From assembly GCA_016715205.1 (NCBI GenBank), contig JADKBC010000008.1:1-64000 (forward strand): a DNA stretch of 64,000 bases, written 5' to 3'. Positions 1 to 7,285 of this stretch are shown here, piece by piece. Under the pieces are notes generated by a model. That model was given only the letters and a program-made list of their open reading frames with translations. It made no database searches and was not told where the DNA came from. Numbering within the stretch: the stretch's first letter is position 1; every line of letters starts with the position of its first letter. The position numbers and the translations under genes are program-made. This stretch comes from Holophaga sp. (GTDB taxonomy: Bacteria; Acidobacteriota; Holophagae; Holophagales; Holophagaceae).

Positions 1-785
1 GGGTAGAGGGTGGAGAGATAGGAGCCGTCTTTGAGCTCCTCCTCTCGGGGGAGACCGAGCTTGGCGTTGACGCGCCAGAGAAGTTCGGCGCCTGTGGCCC
101 TGGCCTTATTCCAGAATTCGAAGCCGTAGAACCCGCGATCGGCGAGACAGAGCATGCCTGGGGTCAGGGCTGGGAGAACCTGGTGGGCCAGAGCTTTCTC
201 GCTGGTATTGAAGCCCTCCATGCGGGATGCAAAGAGGACATGGGTGCCGCTCTCGACCAGGGAGACGAAGCGGACCTGAGGGTAAGCGCTGGTGCCCTTG
301 GCTGTGGATGGTCGGCCGAACTCGTTCTCGATGGCGGGATCCTCGGGAACATCCAGGGTGCAGCCGTCGATGCTGACGATGCGCCACTGGCGGTACCAAG
401 CCCCTGGAGTGTCCGGGGTGGCAATAGGTTGGACAATCTGGTCATGAAGGCGCTGGAGTGGCTCCCAGCCAAGACGGGAGCGGGCTTGGGAGATGGCAGA
501 CTTTCCAGCAATATGCAGTTCGTCTGGGGTGCCCTGCAACCAACGAAGGCCCTCCATGAGACCACGCAGGACCTCGCGGCAGGATGCTTGGGTGAAGAGG
601 GCCAGGGCGATGACGTAATAGATCACCACATGAGCGGGCAGGTCCCGGTGGCGCTGGCTGGCACGCCCCGTCTCCCTGAGCACGGATTCCACCCGCTCGG
701 CGGGAAACAGTCGCGCCACCACCCCAAGGGTGATGTAGTCCGAGATTCGCGTTCCACCCTCAAGCGTTGCTGGCGTTCTGGCCAT
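1..785 (-). CDS. IS4-family DDE transposase, 3' end cut by window edge
   Basis: Cut-and-paste transposase of an IS4-family insertion sequence. From the ATG at 785 the frame stays open for 261 residues and leaves the window on the left. The order of elements matches IS4 transposases: an N-terminal helical region, then the first catalytic Asp in SIDGCTLDVP (residue 140), then the second in CLADRGFYGF (residue 216). The catalytic Glu of the Y-R-E-K region should lie beyond the edge. No stop or frameshift is seen in the visible part, so the element may be intact. It has landed in the attC site that follows the neighbouring cassette gene. Confidence 0.85.
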   Translation of the reverse strand, partial: MARTPATLEGGTRISDYITLGVVARLFPAERVESVLRETGRASQRHRDLPAHVVIYYVIALALFTQASCREVLRGLMEGLRWLQGTPDELHIAGKSAISQARSRLGWEPLQRLHDQIVQPIATPDTPGAWYRQWRIVSIDGCTLDVPEDPAIENEFGRPSTAKGTSAYPQVRFVSLVESGTHVLFASRMEGFNTSEKALAHQVLPALTPGMLCLADRGFYGFEFWNKARATGAELLWRVNAKLGLPREEELKDGSYLSTLY

Positions 786-851
786 AGTGAGCCCTACACA
801 AAATCTAGGCCCTCAAATTGGTCCGTCAAGGCTTAAGTGAACGGTATTAGG
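1..851 (-). mobile_element. IS4-family insertion sequence, one end visible
   Basis: About 65 bp separate the transposase start from the attC core at 852-858. The terminal inverted repeat should lie near 825-850, where the sequence reads AAGGCTTAAGTGAACGG. The other terminus is outside the window, so neither the inverted repeat nor the target duplication can be confirmed. The boundary is placed by the point where attC homology stops. Confidence 0.6.
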
Positions 852-858
852 GTTAGGC
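852..858 (-). repeat. attC R'' core left after IS insertion (truncated attC)
   Basis: GTTAGGC on the plus strand is GCCTAAC on the cassette strand, the R'' end of an attC site. It overlaps the stop codon of the adjacent gene exactly as in the neighbouring intact sites. The rest of the expected ~120 bp site is missing and IS DNA begins within a few bases. Confidence 0.7.
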
Positions 859-1311
859 CGGATGAGCATGTTTTCGTAATCGCCATGAAATTACCAATAG
901 TTCGAAGAACGCGTACCCAAAGGTACAGACCAAAACAAAGAATACCGAACGGTCAAGGCTAGGAAGAATGATTCTATGAAGTTTGGCCCCATAGAAAACG
1001 GACCATCCAGCTGCAAAGAGAATCGACCATACCAACGAATGAAACACCGCAGAGATTGCAATTGCCGATAGAGAGACATTCCTTGTTGTGGCAATTAGGT
1101 TTGGAGTTAAGAAAACTCCACAAAACACACCGACCTGCCCTGCCACGAGCGCCAATAGTTTCATGGCCATCATCGAGGCCAGTTCGTTATGGTTGAGCGC
1201 GTTGTTAATCAAGACCAACTGCACTGCCATCAGAAACAACAACGGAAGAGCGAAAATGCCACCCCAAAAGCGGGTAATTTGTCGGGCGGTCTTCTGTTCG
1301 AGATGGCTCAC
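853..1311 (-). CDS. cassette-encoded four-helix membrane protein, unknown function
   Basis: 152 residues with four predicted hydrophobic segments: roughly 17-37 (FALPLLFLMAVQLVLI), 48-72, 80-105 and 122-143. The tail is basic. I do not recognise the family. The start is GTG at 1311, only 5 nt after the R' core of the upstream attC, and the TAA stop lies inside the R'' core of the following attC. The gene therefore fills its cassette from core to core with almost no non-coding DNA. No SD other than the AGG of the core precedes the start. It is the last cassette visible before the IS element. Confidence 0.7.
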   Translation of the reverse strand: MSHLEQKTARQITRFWGGIFALPLLFLMAVQLVLINNALNHNELASMMAMKLLALVAGQVGVFCGVFLTPNLIATTRNVSLSAIAISAVFHSLVWSILFAAGWSVFYGAKLHRIILPSLDRSVFFVLVCTFGYAFFELLVISWRLRKHAHPA

Positions 1312-1316
1312 GTGCG

Positions 1317-1440
1317 GCCTAACGAGGGAAGCTAACCGGCGCTGCCGAAGCGGCGCGGAAAGATTGAGAAGAGAAATCCAAACGGTTGTTGCGGACGATG
1401 ACTCGAAGAGGCAGCGTCCGCGTTGAGCGGAAGGTTAGGC
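1317..1440 (-). repeat. attC recombination site, 124 bp
   Basis: On the cassette (minus) strand it begins with GCCTAAC (R''), has an L'' box close to GTTCAAC, ends with an L' box GGTTAGC and R' GTTAGGC, and contains inverted arms around GGACGCTGCC / GGCAGCGCC. The layout matches the classic integron attC pattern. It is nearly identical along its length to the plus-strand site at 11818-11941. Confidence 0.92.
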
Positions 1441-1803
1441 AGGTGGTGCAAATTTTGCACTTGTAAGTGCGGTGTATGTTCCACAGAGCAGGGCGAACTG
1501 AGTCACCGTAATAATGACCAAGACGGGGATATCGAATGAGAGGTTTCGATGAGGCCATTTTGGCCACTGAGACCAAAGTAGGATTAGAAGTCCCGTTAAA
1601 GTCAGAGAAAAAATGGTCATGAGAATTCGTGATGAAAGATAGCAAATACCGAACCCGGCATACATTAGGGTTGCGACGATCAGGCCGGTGAAAATGCCGA
1701 GAATTACACCGATGAAAGGACTGCTTGGGGAGTGGCGTTTCTCAACTGGCTGCTCCACAAGAGCGGCCGGAGGGGAATAAGGACTATCAGTTGGATTGGA
1801 CAT
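1435..1803 (-). CDS. cassette-encoded two-helix membrane protein, unknown function
   Basis: 122 residues with a polar, proline-containing N-terminus (about 28 residues) followed by hydrophobic segments near 30-52, 60-80 and 92-112. No family recognised. The ATG lies 15 nt after the upstream R' core, with AGG bases between. The TAA stop is contained in the R'' core of the downstream attC, giving the C-terminus APPA. Length and arrangement are typical of small membrane proteins in cassette arrays. Confidence 0.7.
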   Translation of the reverse strand: MSNPTDSPYSPPAALVEQPVEKRHSPSSPFIGVILGIFTGLIVATLMYAGFGICYLSSRILMTIFSLTLTGLLILLWSQWPKWPHRNLSFDIPVLVIITVTQFALLCGTYTALTSAKFAPPA

Positions 1804-1818
1804 TTTGTTCGTGAACCT

Positions 1819-1902
1819 GCCTAACGACAGAGTTAACCGGCCCAGCCGGTCACGGCTGGGTCCGAGGCCGCAAAGCGGCCGGGGTTGAACGAGAGGTTAG
1901 GC
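1819..1902 (-). repeat. attC recombination site, short form (84 bp)
   Basis: Cassette-strand order is GCCTAAC, five bases, GTTCAAC (L''), a central GC-rich double hairpin, GGTTAAC (L') and GTTAGGC. All four boxes are clear. The central hairpin differs from the 124-bp sites, as expected for attC sites conserved in structure more than in sequence. Confidence 0.9.
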
Positions 1903-2327
1903 ATGCGCTTGTTTGCCCAACCGGATTTAGGTGGCTGCCCTTGAAAGATTGAAACGGCCATTTGGAATCGTTCTGGGTGCTTTTGCCAGGAAAGTGTCGA
2001 CTGAAGTGCCTGGAACTCTTCTGGAGTGAACCAATTGGGCATGTCGTGGAGTGCCGGGTCTGACCATGGAAGTTCGTTGAAAAAACAGGTATGAACCCAT
2101 TGCGGCAATTCAGCATTGCCTTGGTTGGCGAGGGCGGGACCACAACACCAGAAAGCAAACTCGTAGATCCTTGGAACCAGGTCAACCTTTTGAGGGTTAT
2201 CGTAGGCATGACGAAGCTCAAAGGAGAGCTCATTCCAAAGTGCACATGGATCAGTAACCGAATCCCAATCCTGAATCAGATCGGGAAAGCGGCAAATGGC
2301 TTCTGATCCCCAATCGCGAGTGTTCAT
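1833..2327 (-). CDS. cassette-encoded hypothetical protein
   Basis: Soluble acidic protein of 164 residues, rich in Trp and aromatic residues (for example WCCGPALANQG, NELPWSDPALHDMPNWF). I do not recognise the family. The ATG is 6 nt after an R' core. The frame reads straight through the R'' core of the following attC (Met-Pro-Asn) and stops inside that site, so the last ~23 residues are attC-encoded and the natural domain probably ends near residue 140. It could be an immunity-type protein by size and context, but no motif supports that. Confidence 0.65.
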   Translation of the reverse strand: MNTRDWGSEAICRFPDLIQDWDSVTDPCALWNELSFELRHAYDNPQKVDLVPRIYEFAFWCCGPALANQGNAELPQWVHTCFFNELPWSDPALHDMPNWFTPEEFQALQSTLSWQKHPERFQMAVSIFQGQPPKSGWANKRMPNLSFNPGRFAASDPAVTGWAG

Positions 2328-2333
2328 GGCGAT

Positions 2334-2456
2334 GCCTAACGAACCAAGCTAACCGGCGCTGCCGATAGCAGAATGGTGGTGGGAGAAGAGAAATCAGGGA
2401 ACATGGAGGGGAAACCTGGTAGTTGAGGCTGCGTCCGGTTGAGCGATTGGTTAGGG
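2334..2456 (-). repeat. attC recombination site, 123 bp
   Basis: Cassette strand starts CCCTAAC (R'' variant), followed by TCGCTCAACCGGACGC, and ends with GGTTAGC (L') and GTTAGGC (R'). It belongs to the same family as 1317-1440, with a diverged middle. Confidence 0.88.
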
Positions 2457-2837
2457 CGCCGGTGGTAGTGGAACTCTTGGGTCTTTGGTTGTTTTCCATT
2501 TGGGCCAATGCTCAAGCCATTTAAGTTGCTCTTGAGTGCACTCGTCACAGACGCCTACCAGCATAGTTTTCTCTGGCTGAACTTCGCAGCCCCCGAAAAC
2601 GACTCGCATTTGTGAGTGAGGAAATGCTGAAGAACGCGCCTCAGTGAATGTATCTTCTGCACTTTTCGGATATCCGTAGTAAATCAGAACAACGATCGTT
2701 CGCAACTGTGTGTGATGAACTTTGCAGGTGCGCTCAACAGCTTTCCGTGTTGGCTTGGGCGAATCTGGTTGTTGACCAAACAAGCTCATGCTCGACATCA
2801 ATACCAGGTTGAAAATGAAGCGTTTGAAGTTCGGCAT
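2451..2837 (-). CDS. cassette-encoded secreted protein, unknown function
   Basis: 128 residues with an N-terminal signal peptide (FIFNLVLMSSMSLFG, probable cleavage after residue 21). The mature part is rich in Lys/Pro and has four Cys, including the pair CDEC near residue 106, compatible with disulfides or metal binding in the envelope. Family not recognised. The ATG follows the R' core by 6 nt and the TAA stop lies within the next R'' core. Confidence 0.68.
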   Translation of the reverse strand: MPNFKRFIFNLVLMSSMSLFGQQPDSPKPTRKAVERTCKVHHTQLRTIVVLIYYGYPKSAEDTFTEARSSAFPHSQMRVVFGGCEVQPEKTMLVGVCDECTQEQLKWLEHWPKWKTTKDPRVPLPPAP

Positions 2838-2843
2838 AGAGCG

Positions 2844-2967
2844 GCCTAACGAATGAAGCTCACCGGCCCCGCCTGCACCGAGGCGCTGAACGAAGCCGAG
2901 GAAGCAGGAAGATGAGAGAGAGCGAAAGGCAATGCAGGCGGGGTCCGAGTGCAGCGGAGGGTTAGGC
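2844..2967 (-). repeat. attC recombination site, 124 bp
   Basis: GCCTAAC and GTTAGGC cores at the two ends with the internal CCGGACCCCGCCTGC / GCAGGCGGGGCCGG arms. L' reads GGTGAGC, a one-base departure from the other sites. Confidence 0.88.
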
Positions 2968-2975
2968 CGCCGAGC

Positions 2976-3464
2976 TTAGTCATAACCGATGACCAACCTT
3001 TCGATTTTGCCAGAGCCACGCGTTGTGAATATGAACTCATGAAAATCAAGAATAACCCAGCCCCATTCATGCTGAGCTTCGGTGTTCTCGGTCGTCAGAG
3101 TGAGTTGGAATGCGACATCACTTCGCTTGACCAAGCTTTCTGTTAGGTGCTCCAGTTCATCCCATTGTTCTTGGGAGACTGGTTTTGTACCAGGGCTGTC
3201 GAAGCAAATGCTCTTTAACCGAGGAAGGACTTCTTCGATCGAAACCGGAACAAAATGGGAAGTCTGAATTGCAGAACGAAGGAATGGCCCATGCAGGGTT
3301 GGGTTGTCGCCAGGCTCGGGGAATACAAAGCTAGTCCCGAACTCCTCACATTCGAGATAGTTTTTGACAATTTCGATGTCAGATTTCCCTTGGCACTCAA
3401 TGATTCGGTGTTCGCACCACCCGTAGTCCCACAAGGGAATCAATGCTTCTGGCTCTTCGATCAT
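2976..3464 (-). CDS. cassette-encoded hypothetical protein
   Basis: Soluble protein of 162 residues with no signal peptide or membrane segment. Recognisable stretches are WDYGWCEHRIIECQGKSD at the N-terminus and GWVILDFHEFIFTTRGSG near the end. I do not recognise the family. The start lies 6 nt after the upstream R' core. The gene stops 9 bp before the next attC core, so unlike several neighbours its stop is its own. Confidence 0.68.
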   Translation of the reverse strand: MIEEPEALIPLWDYGWCEHRIIECQGKSDIEIVKNYLECEEFGTSFVFPEPGDNPTLHGPFLRSAIQTSHFVPVSIEEVLPRLKSICFDSPGTKPVSQEQWDELEHLTESLVKRSDVAFQLTLTTENTEAQHEWGWVILDFHEFIFTTRGSGKIERLVIGYD

Positions 3465-3470
3465 GGGGCG

Positions 3471-3567
3471 GCCTAACGACTGGAGCTAACCGGCGCAACC
3501 TGAGCAGCGCGGTGGTTGATGAAGTCAGATCGCAGAGGTTGCGTCCGGGTTGAGCGGAGGGTTAGGG
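3471..3567 (-). repeat. attC recombination site, 97 bp
   Basis: Cassette strand reads CCCTAAC, then CGCTCAACCCGGACGCAACC, and closes with GGTTGCGCCGGTTAGC and GTTAGGC. The central part is shorter than in the 124-bp form and nearly identical to the site at 4114-4209. Two such matching copies bracketing one gene suggest a local duplication or two capture events from one source. Confidence 0.9.
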
Positions 3568-3584
3568 CGATGGTGCATACGACC

Positions 3585-4108
3585 TTACCTCACCGTGATC
3601 TCGATGGTATTTGAATTCAGCGGCTTGTCACGGAGAGATGGATAAGCATGTTCCGGGTCACGAGTGAGATTGCGGAAATAGTAGGCAGTAACGAAATAAT
3701 GGCCAGGCCCTGCAACCCCAAGGTCATCTAACGATCTGTTGTAGATAACAGAGACTGATTTATGTGGCTCAATCGGCATGAAAATGTTCTCTCCAGGTCT
3801 AGGTGGAGGAGGGTGGGCACAAATCGCCAATTACTTTGGGGTGACGTCCTTGTGTGTTTATCGTTCTTTAGGAAAATGGTGGTACCAAATTCGAGATCTT
3901 TGTAGATTTGCAAGGTGAAATCGGCAGTGTTTGTAATGGTGATTTTGAAAATTTCATTCGAATCTTTGGTTATCGGTATCTCTTTTTGAATCAATTCTAA
4001 GGAGACTTTGACAACAGCCTGCTTTGCTAGGGCTTTGGCATGCCCATCACCATGAAGGCCAAAAACGATCAGTAGCAGTCCAAATAGGAGCTTGTTGGGG
4101 AGCAGCAT
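3585..4108 (-). pseudogene. cassette gene for a secreted protein, frameshifted
   Basis: The 5' part (ATG at 4108, 5 nt after an R' core) encodes a signal peptide (LLFGLLLIVFGLHGDGHA) and a beta-rich region (VVKVSLELIQKEIP, FKITITNTADF). Near 3815-3835 the coding potential moves to another frame, which continues with PGENIFMPIEPHKSVSV and GHYFVTAYYFRN to a stop at 3585. A single one-base shift joins the halves into a ~173-residue envelope protein resembling proteins with an immunoglobulin-like or inhibitor fold. Function unknown. Decay or a base-call error are equally possible. Confidence 0.6.
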
Positions 4109-4113
4109 GGGAG

Positions 4114-4209
4114 CCCTAACGGTGGAGCTAACCGGCGCAACCTGAGCGGCGCGGTGGTTGATGGAGCCGAATCGCAGAGGTTGCGTCCGGGTTGAGCGGA
4201 GGGTTAGGC
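4114..4209 (-). repeat. attC recombination site, 96 bp
   Basis: GCCTAAC ... GTTAGGG with the same 97-bp body as 3471-3567; the two copies are almost base-identical outside a short central difference. Confidence 0.9.
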
Positions 4210-4211
4210 CG

Positions 4212-4628
4212 CTAGAGATCATCGACATGATCTTTGTCGTAGATTGACATGCCGATACAAAGTCCGAGGCGGCCAGCAAGGGTAATCAGCTCCTTGGGCA
4301 GGTAGTCATTTTGGTTGATGATGTTGCCATCCAAGCGTGAGTACAAAGGGAAATCGAGGATCATCTCCTCCGGCGAAAATTTGGTATTGAGTTCAGTAAG
4401 CTCCGATTCCCATTTGGATAGGAATGCAATGGCGTCCTCAACTTGGCCAGGGAAGTCATCCCAATCCTTATCCGACACATCGAATGAAATCCTATTTTCG
4501 TCGTAGGTAGTGCCACGTTTTGGATTGAATACGTCGCCCTTATCGAAACAGGAGAAGACAGGCACCGTTGTGGATTCCGCAAAATCCTTGAAGGAGGTTG
4601 ATTTACTGAAAACTTTAAGAATGCACAT
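4212..4628 (-). CDS. cassette-encoded hypothetical protein
   Basis: Acidic soluble protein of 138 residues (stretches SFDVSDKDWDDFPGQVEDA and FPLYSRLDGNIINQ), no signal peptide. The pattern of Asp/Trp/Phe in a small single-domain protein is reminiscent of polymorphic-toxin immunity proteins, but no motif identifies it. Its ATG is 5 nt after an R' core and its stop 3 nt before the next attC. It is the first recognisable gene at the upstream end of this array. Confidence 0.65.
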   Translation of the reverse strand: MCILKVFSKSTSFKDFAESTTVPVFSCFDKGDVFNPKRGTTYDENRISFDVSDKDWDDFPGQVEDAIAFLSKWESELTELNTKFSPEEMILDFPLYSRLDGNIINQNDYLPKELITLAGRLGLCIGMSIYDKDHVDDL

Positions 4629-4633
4629 TAGCG

Positions 4634-4752
4634 GCCTAACTTTGAATTAGACGAACTATACGAAGGAAAGTGTAGTTCGCCTAATACGGTTAATGGGAAG
4701 TGTAAGTGTTGAAAAAGCCGTAGGACTAGCTGTTGAAGCAACCGTGTTAGGC
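4634..4752 (-). repeat. attC site of a second type (74 bp) plus adjoining hairpin
   Basis: Cassette strand 4752 to 4679 begins GCCTAACACGGT and ends ACCGTATTAGGC, a near-perfect outer inverted repeat typical of short attC sites. It is followed by a hairpin (arms 4648-4661 and 4670-4683, 12 of 14 pairing) and a further GTTAGGC core at 4640-4634 just before the gene start. The body is unrelated in sequence to the 84-124 bp family. Confidence 0.72.
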
Positions 4753-4803
4753 AGACCGTTTTTCCCCGGATAGGAGGCCAAAAACAGGGTGCGAAGCAGC
4801 CCC

Positions 4804-4876
4804 AGTTCGCCTAATCAGGTTTTGAAAGACGTAAATGTTGAAAATCCCGTAGCACTAGGAAAAGCAAAGGCGAACT
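4804..4876 (-). repeat. degenerate copy of the short attC type
   Basis: Shares the cassette-strand string TTAGGCGAACT with the site at 4679-4752 and repeats its interior with changes (CTAGTGCTACGG versus CTAGTCCTACGG, then TTTTCAACA). AGTTCGCC and GGCGAACT form its ends. About 50 bp without a gene separate it from the next site, as in an empty cassette. Confidence 0.55.
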
Positions 4877-4937
4877 TGGAAGCACGGAATGGGCAATTTT
4901 AGCATTTTTCTAGAGCTCAAAGCGGTGGCCAATCAAT

Positions 4938-4990
4938 TGGAACTAACCGGCACAACTGCCACGGCGCAGAACCCAAGTAGAACCCAACCG
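4938..4990 (-). repeat. attC remnant
   Basis: Plus-strand GAACTAACCGGCACAACTG followed by a GGCGCAGAACCC stretch resembles the L' half of the 97-bp attC type (GAGCTAACCGGCGCAACCTG). No core is present at either end, so it is probably non-functional. Confidence 0.4.
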
Positions 4991-5062
4991 ATCTTCTGAA
5001 ACGCTACCGCATTTTGGCAAAGCCATGGGTGCGCAACTGATTAGCAACACTGGTGAAAGATG

Positions 5063-5169
5063 GGTTTCCCAGTTTTCCCATTCCGCCTTTCTCAGCTTTT
5101 CAAAACTGGGAACCGCGAAGCCCTGGCACCATTATTCAATTCCCACTTTTCCCAGATTTCCCAGTTTTG
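5063..5169. repeat. cluster of TTTCCCAG-type short repeats
   Basis: TTTCCCAGTTTT occurs at 5065-5076, a partial TTTTCCCA overlaps it to 5080, the inverse AAAACTGGGAA is at 5102-5112, and three further units follow between 5140 and 5169. They lie directly beyond the 3' end of the integrase relic in an AT-rich stretch with no gene. Position and iteration fit integrase arm-type sites or another protein-binding cluster; the role is inferred. Confidence 0.45.
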
Positions 5170-5194
5170 TACATACACCCCCCTTTTTGCATTT

Positions 5195-6633
5195 TCAGGC
5201 TGGCTTTTGACTTCCATTGACCTTGAGCTCTTCCACCTCTGTAACATTGTCAGGACCAACCTTGATCGAAAGTGCGGCCATATTCCCGATGGGCAGATTC
5301 AGGCTGGGGGCCATGGCTTCCAGAGCCCGGGAAAGGTCCGAAGATGCGAGGTGAGCATAGTGGCGTTCAAGCATCCGGGTATCGGCGTGTCCTGTGAGTT
5401 TGGCGACCAGGGCAAGCGGCATTCCCGCAGCAACCAAAGCAGATGCGTAGCTGTGCCGGAGTTGATGGAATCCCATCTCCGGTAGACCCGCAGCTTTGCA
5501 AGCATCCTTCATGATGCGTTGCTGGTCATTCTTGCCCCAGGCCAGGGGATCACCGCCCCGTGTTCGGCGCTCTGCGGCATCCCTGCGAAAGATAAGTTCA
5601 TTTCCGCTAAGCCCCGCTGTGATGCTTTGGAAGAAGGCCCGTCCTTCCTTTGTAAGAAGGACGCGGCGGGCCTTTCCAGCTTTTGCAACCCGAACCAGGA
5701 TCGAACCGTCTCCCGTTTCATCGAAGTCTTCGACCTTCATCCGGCACAACTCCCCGTATCGTCACCCCGTGGTTAGGGCACCGGAAACAAGCATGCGGAA
5801 ATCGGGCGCTTGGATGGCATTCAAGAGCCGTTGCTGTTCCTGCGGATTCAAATAATCCTGGCGGGGTTCTTCAACCCCCCGAAAAGGCTTCACTAGTTCC
5901 CAAGCATCCCCGGAACAAATCACCCAGCCTTGCTCCCGGGCACATGACAGCGCGGCTTTCAGGATGGACAGAATCCGGTTGGCAGTGGCCTTTCGCTTCC
6001 GCTTGGCATCTTCTTCTAGAGCTGGTTTCGGTTCAGGTTTTGCTTTCGCTGGCTCTCTTTGGCCTTACGAGGGTGTGCGACCTTTGGGGCTTCTTTCTTG
6101 GGGCGAACTTGGCGGTTAGATTCCGCGATGGCTTGATGCCACTCTTCCACCTTGGCCCGCGTTAGCTTGCCTACTTCGATGCCTCCCAGGGTCGGGCTTA
6201 TCCAGAGTTTCGCCCGCTGGCGCATATCATTGGCACTTTTGCCACCCATGGCTTCATTCCGAGCAAGGTATCGGTCCACCGCTTGGGCCACGGTCAAAGG
6301 CCCGTCCTGGGGCAAGGATTCATCGCCGTGAATGGCTTGATGCTCCCTTTCCTTGAACCAGGATTGCGCCTTCGCTTGAGCCTGGGCAAAACTCAGCACC
6401 GTTCGCTCATCCGCGTCCTGGAAGTCATCGGCAGTGCCAAGGCGCTCAAGAACCTTCTTCTTGGTTTCCAAATCGCACCAATAAGCGGCCCAGCTCCCAG
6501 CGGCCCCGCTCTTTGGCCTTCGGTAGACAAGGTATCGCCCCGGAGAGAGGGGCTCTTGGTGCCGTTCCTCTATTGGGAGTTTCAATCGGGCGTTTCGAGT
6601 GTCCAATTTGGCGCTTCTCTTCGTCCTGGCCAT
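5195..6633 (-). pseudogene. int: phage/island-type tyrosine recombinase, broken by a frameshift and a stop
   Basis: Site-specific recombinase that would have moved the island now ending at the tRNA-Glu fragment. ATG at 6633 (GGAG upstream) opens MARTKRSAKLDTR and an N-terminal arm- and core-binding region. The frame is lost near 6050-6085, continues one base off (AKPEPKPALEED), then meets TGA at 5762-5764 where relatives have Cys or Ala in TGxRYGEL. The C-terminal part keeps HQLRHSY, the TGHAD box and the Tyr in ERHYAH. The rebuilt protein is ~480 residues, much longer than integron integrases, and lacks their extra patch, so it is not IntI. Two independent lesions argue for real decay. Confidence 0.85.
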
Positions 6634-6827
6634 GGATTCTCCGAGGTGCGCCGTTTTCCACACGAGCCAAACAAGGCGGTAGCGCCCCGTGTAGAAACGG
6701 TGTAGAAAACATATCCCCGAATTGAAGCGAATGCAAGAGAACGTCAAACGTCAGAAATGCTGAAATATAAAGGAAAAGAGTGATTCGGTAGCGTCCGGGC
6801 GCGTTCAGAAAAGGGTAATATACCGGA

Positions 6828-6871
6828 CTTTCACAGCGGTAACAGGGGTTCAATTCCCCTTGGCCCTACCA
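6828..6871 (+). other. 3' fragment of tRNA-Glu (TTC): island attachment site
   Basis: From the anticodon loop (CTTTCAC) through the 3' strand, variable loop (GCGGTAAC), T-arm (AGGGGTTCAATTCCCCT), acceptor strand (TGGCCCT), discriminator A and CCA, the sequence follows bacterial tRNA-Glu. The 5' half is absent: no AGGGCCA acceptor strand or D-arm precedes it. A 3' tRNA remnant next to an integrase gene is the usual duplicate att site of an integrated island. The intact tRNA should lie to the left, beyond this window. Confidence 0.8.
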
Positions 6872-6874
6872 GCA

Positions 6875-6900
6875 AACACCCTTGAGAAATCAAGGGTGTT
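6875..6900 (+). terminator. terminator of the former tRNA-Glu transcription unit
   Basis: Eleven-base arms AACACCCTTGA / TCAAGGGTGTT with a GAAA loop, starting 3 nt after the CCA end. It marks 6872 onward as the original chromosomal flank of the tRNA gene. Confidence 0.75.
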
Positions 6901-7285
6901 CTTGTATATAAGCGGCCATGAGATTTTTGCGCCTGCCCGTATGTCCAAACGCTGTCCAAAACCCGGTGCGGCATCCAGGGCGTGTCTGGTTTCAGGGATT
7001 CCTGGGAAGGGGCTTCCTTCACATCGTTTCGCGGGGGGTTGGTAGGTTGGTTTCTGGAGGGTAATCGAGTCAAGGGATATGATTCCTTGGGCGCCGAATG
7101 CCCCACACGGCTCAGGAGCTGTTTGGCCTGCTCAGAGTGCCTTCAAGAAAGTAAGGCGCCTCCTGCGCGATGAGTTGTCAACTCATCACATACCTTTTGG
7201 AGGGAAGAGAGGGCGCTTGTCTGCGAGGCATGATTGATTGAGTCCTGGCGACTTGAAAAATCCATACAAAAGCTCCCACCACAAC
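6901..7285. other. no gene seen
   Basis: 385 bp between the tRNA terminator and the next convincing frame. Frames here are short, composition is mixed, and I see no RNA gene, inverted repeat or recognisable protein fragment. Confidence 0.4.

Noticed and set aside
5195..6633. Integron integrase for the nearby cassettes
   Set aside because: The recombinase has a long phage/island-type N-terminus, is ~480 residues rebuilt, lacks the IntI-specific region, and reads in the same direction as the array instead of diverging from it.
6831..7106. Minus-strand frame ending in VGPRGIEPLLPL
   Set aside because: This is antisense translation of the tRNA-Glu 3' end, a well-known false protein.
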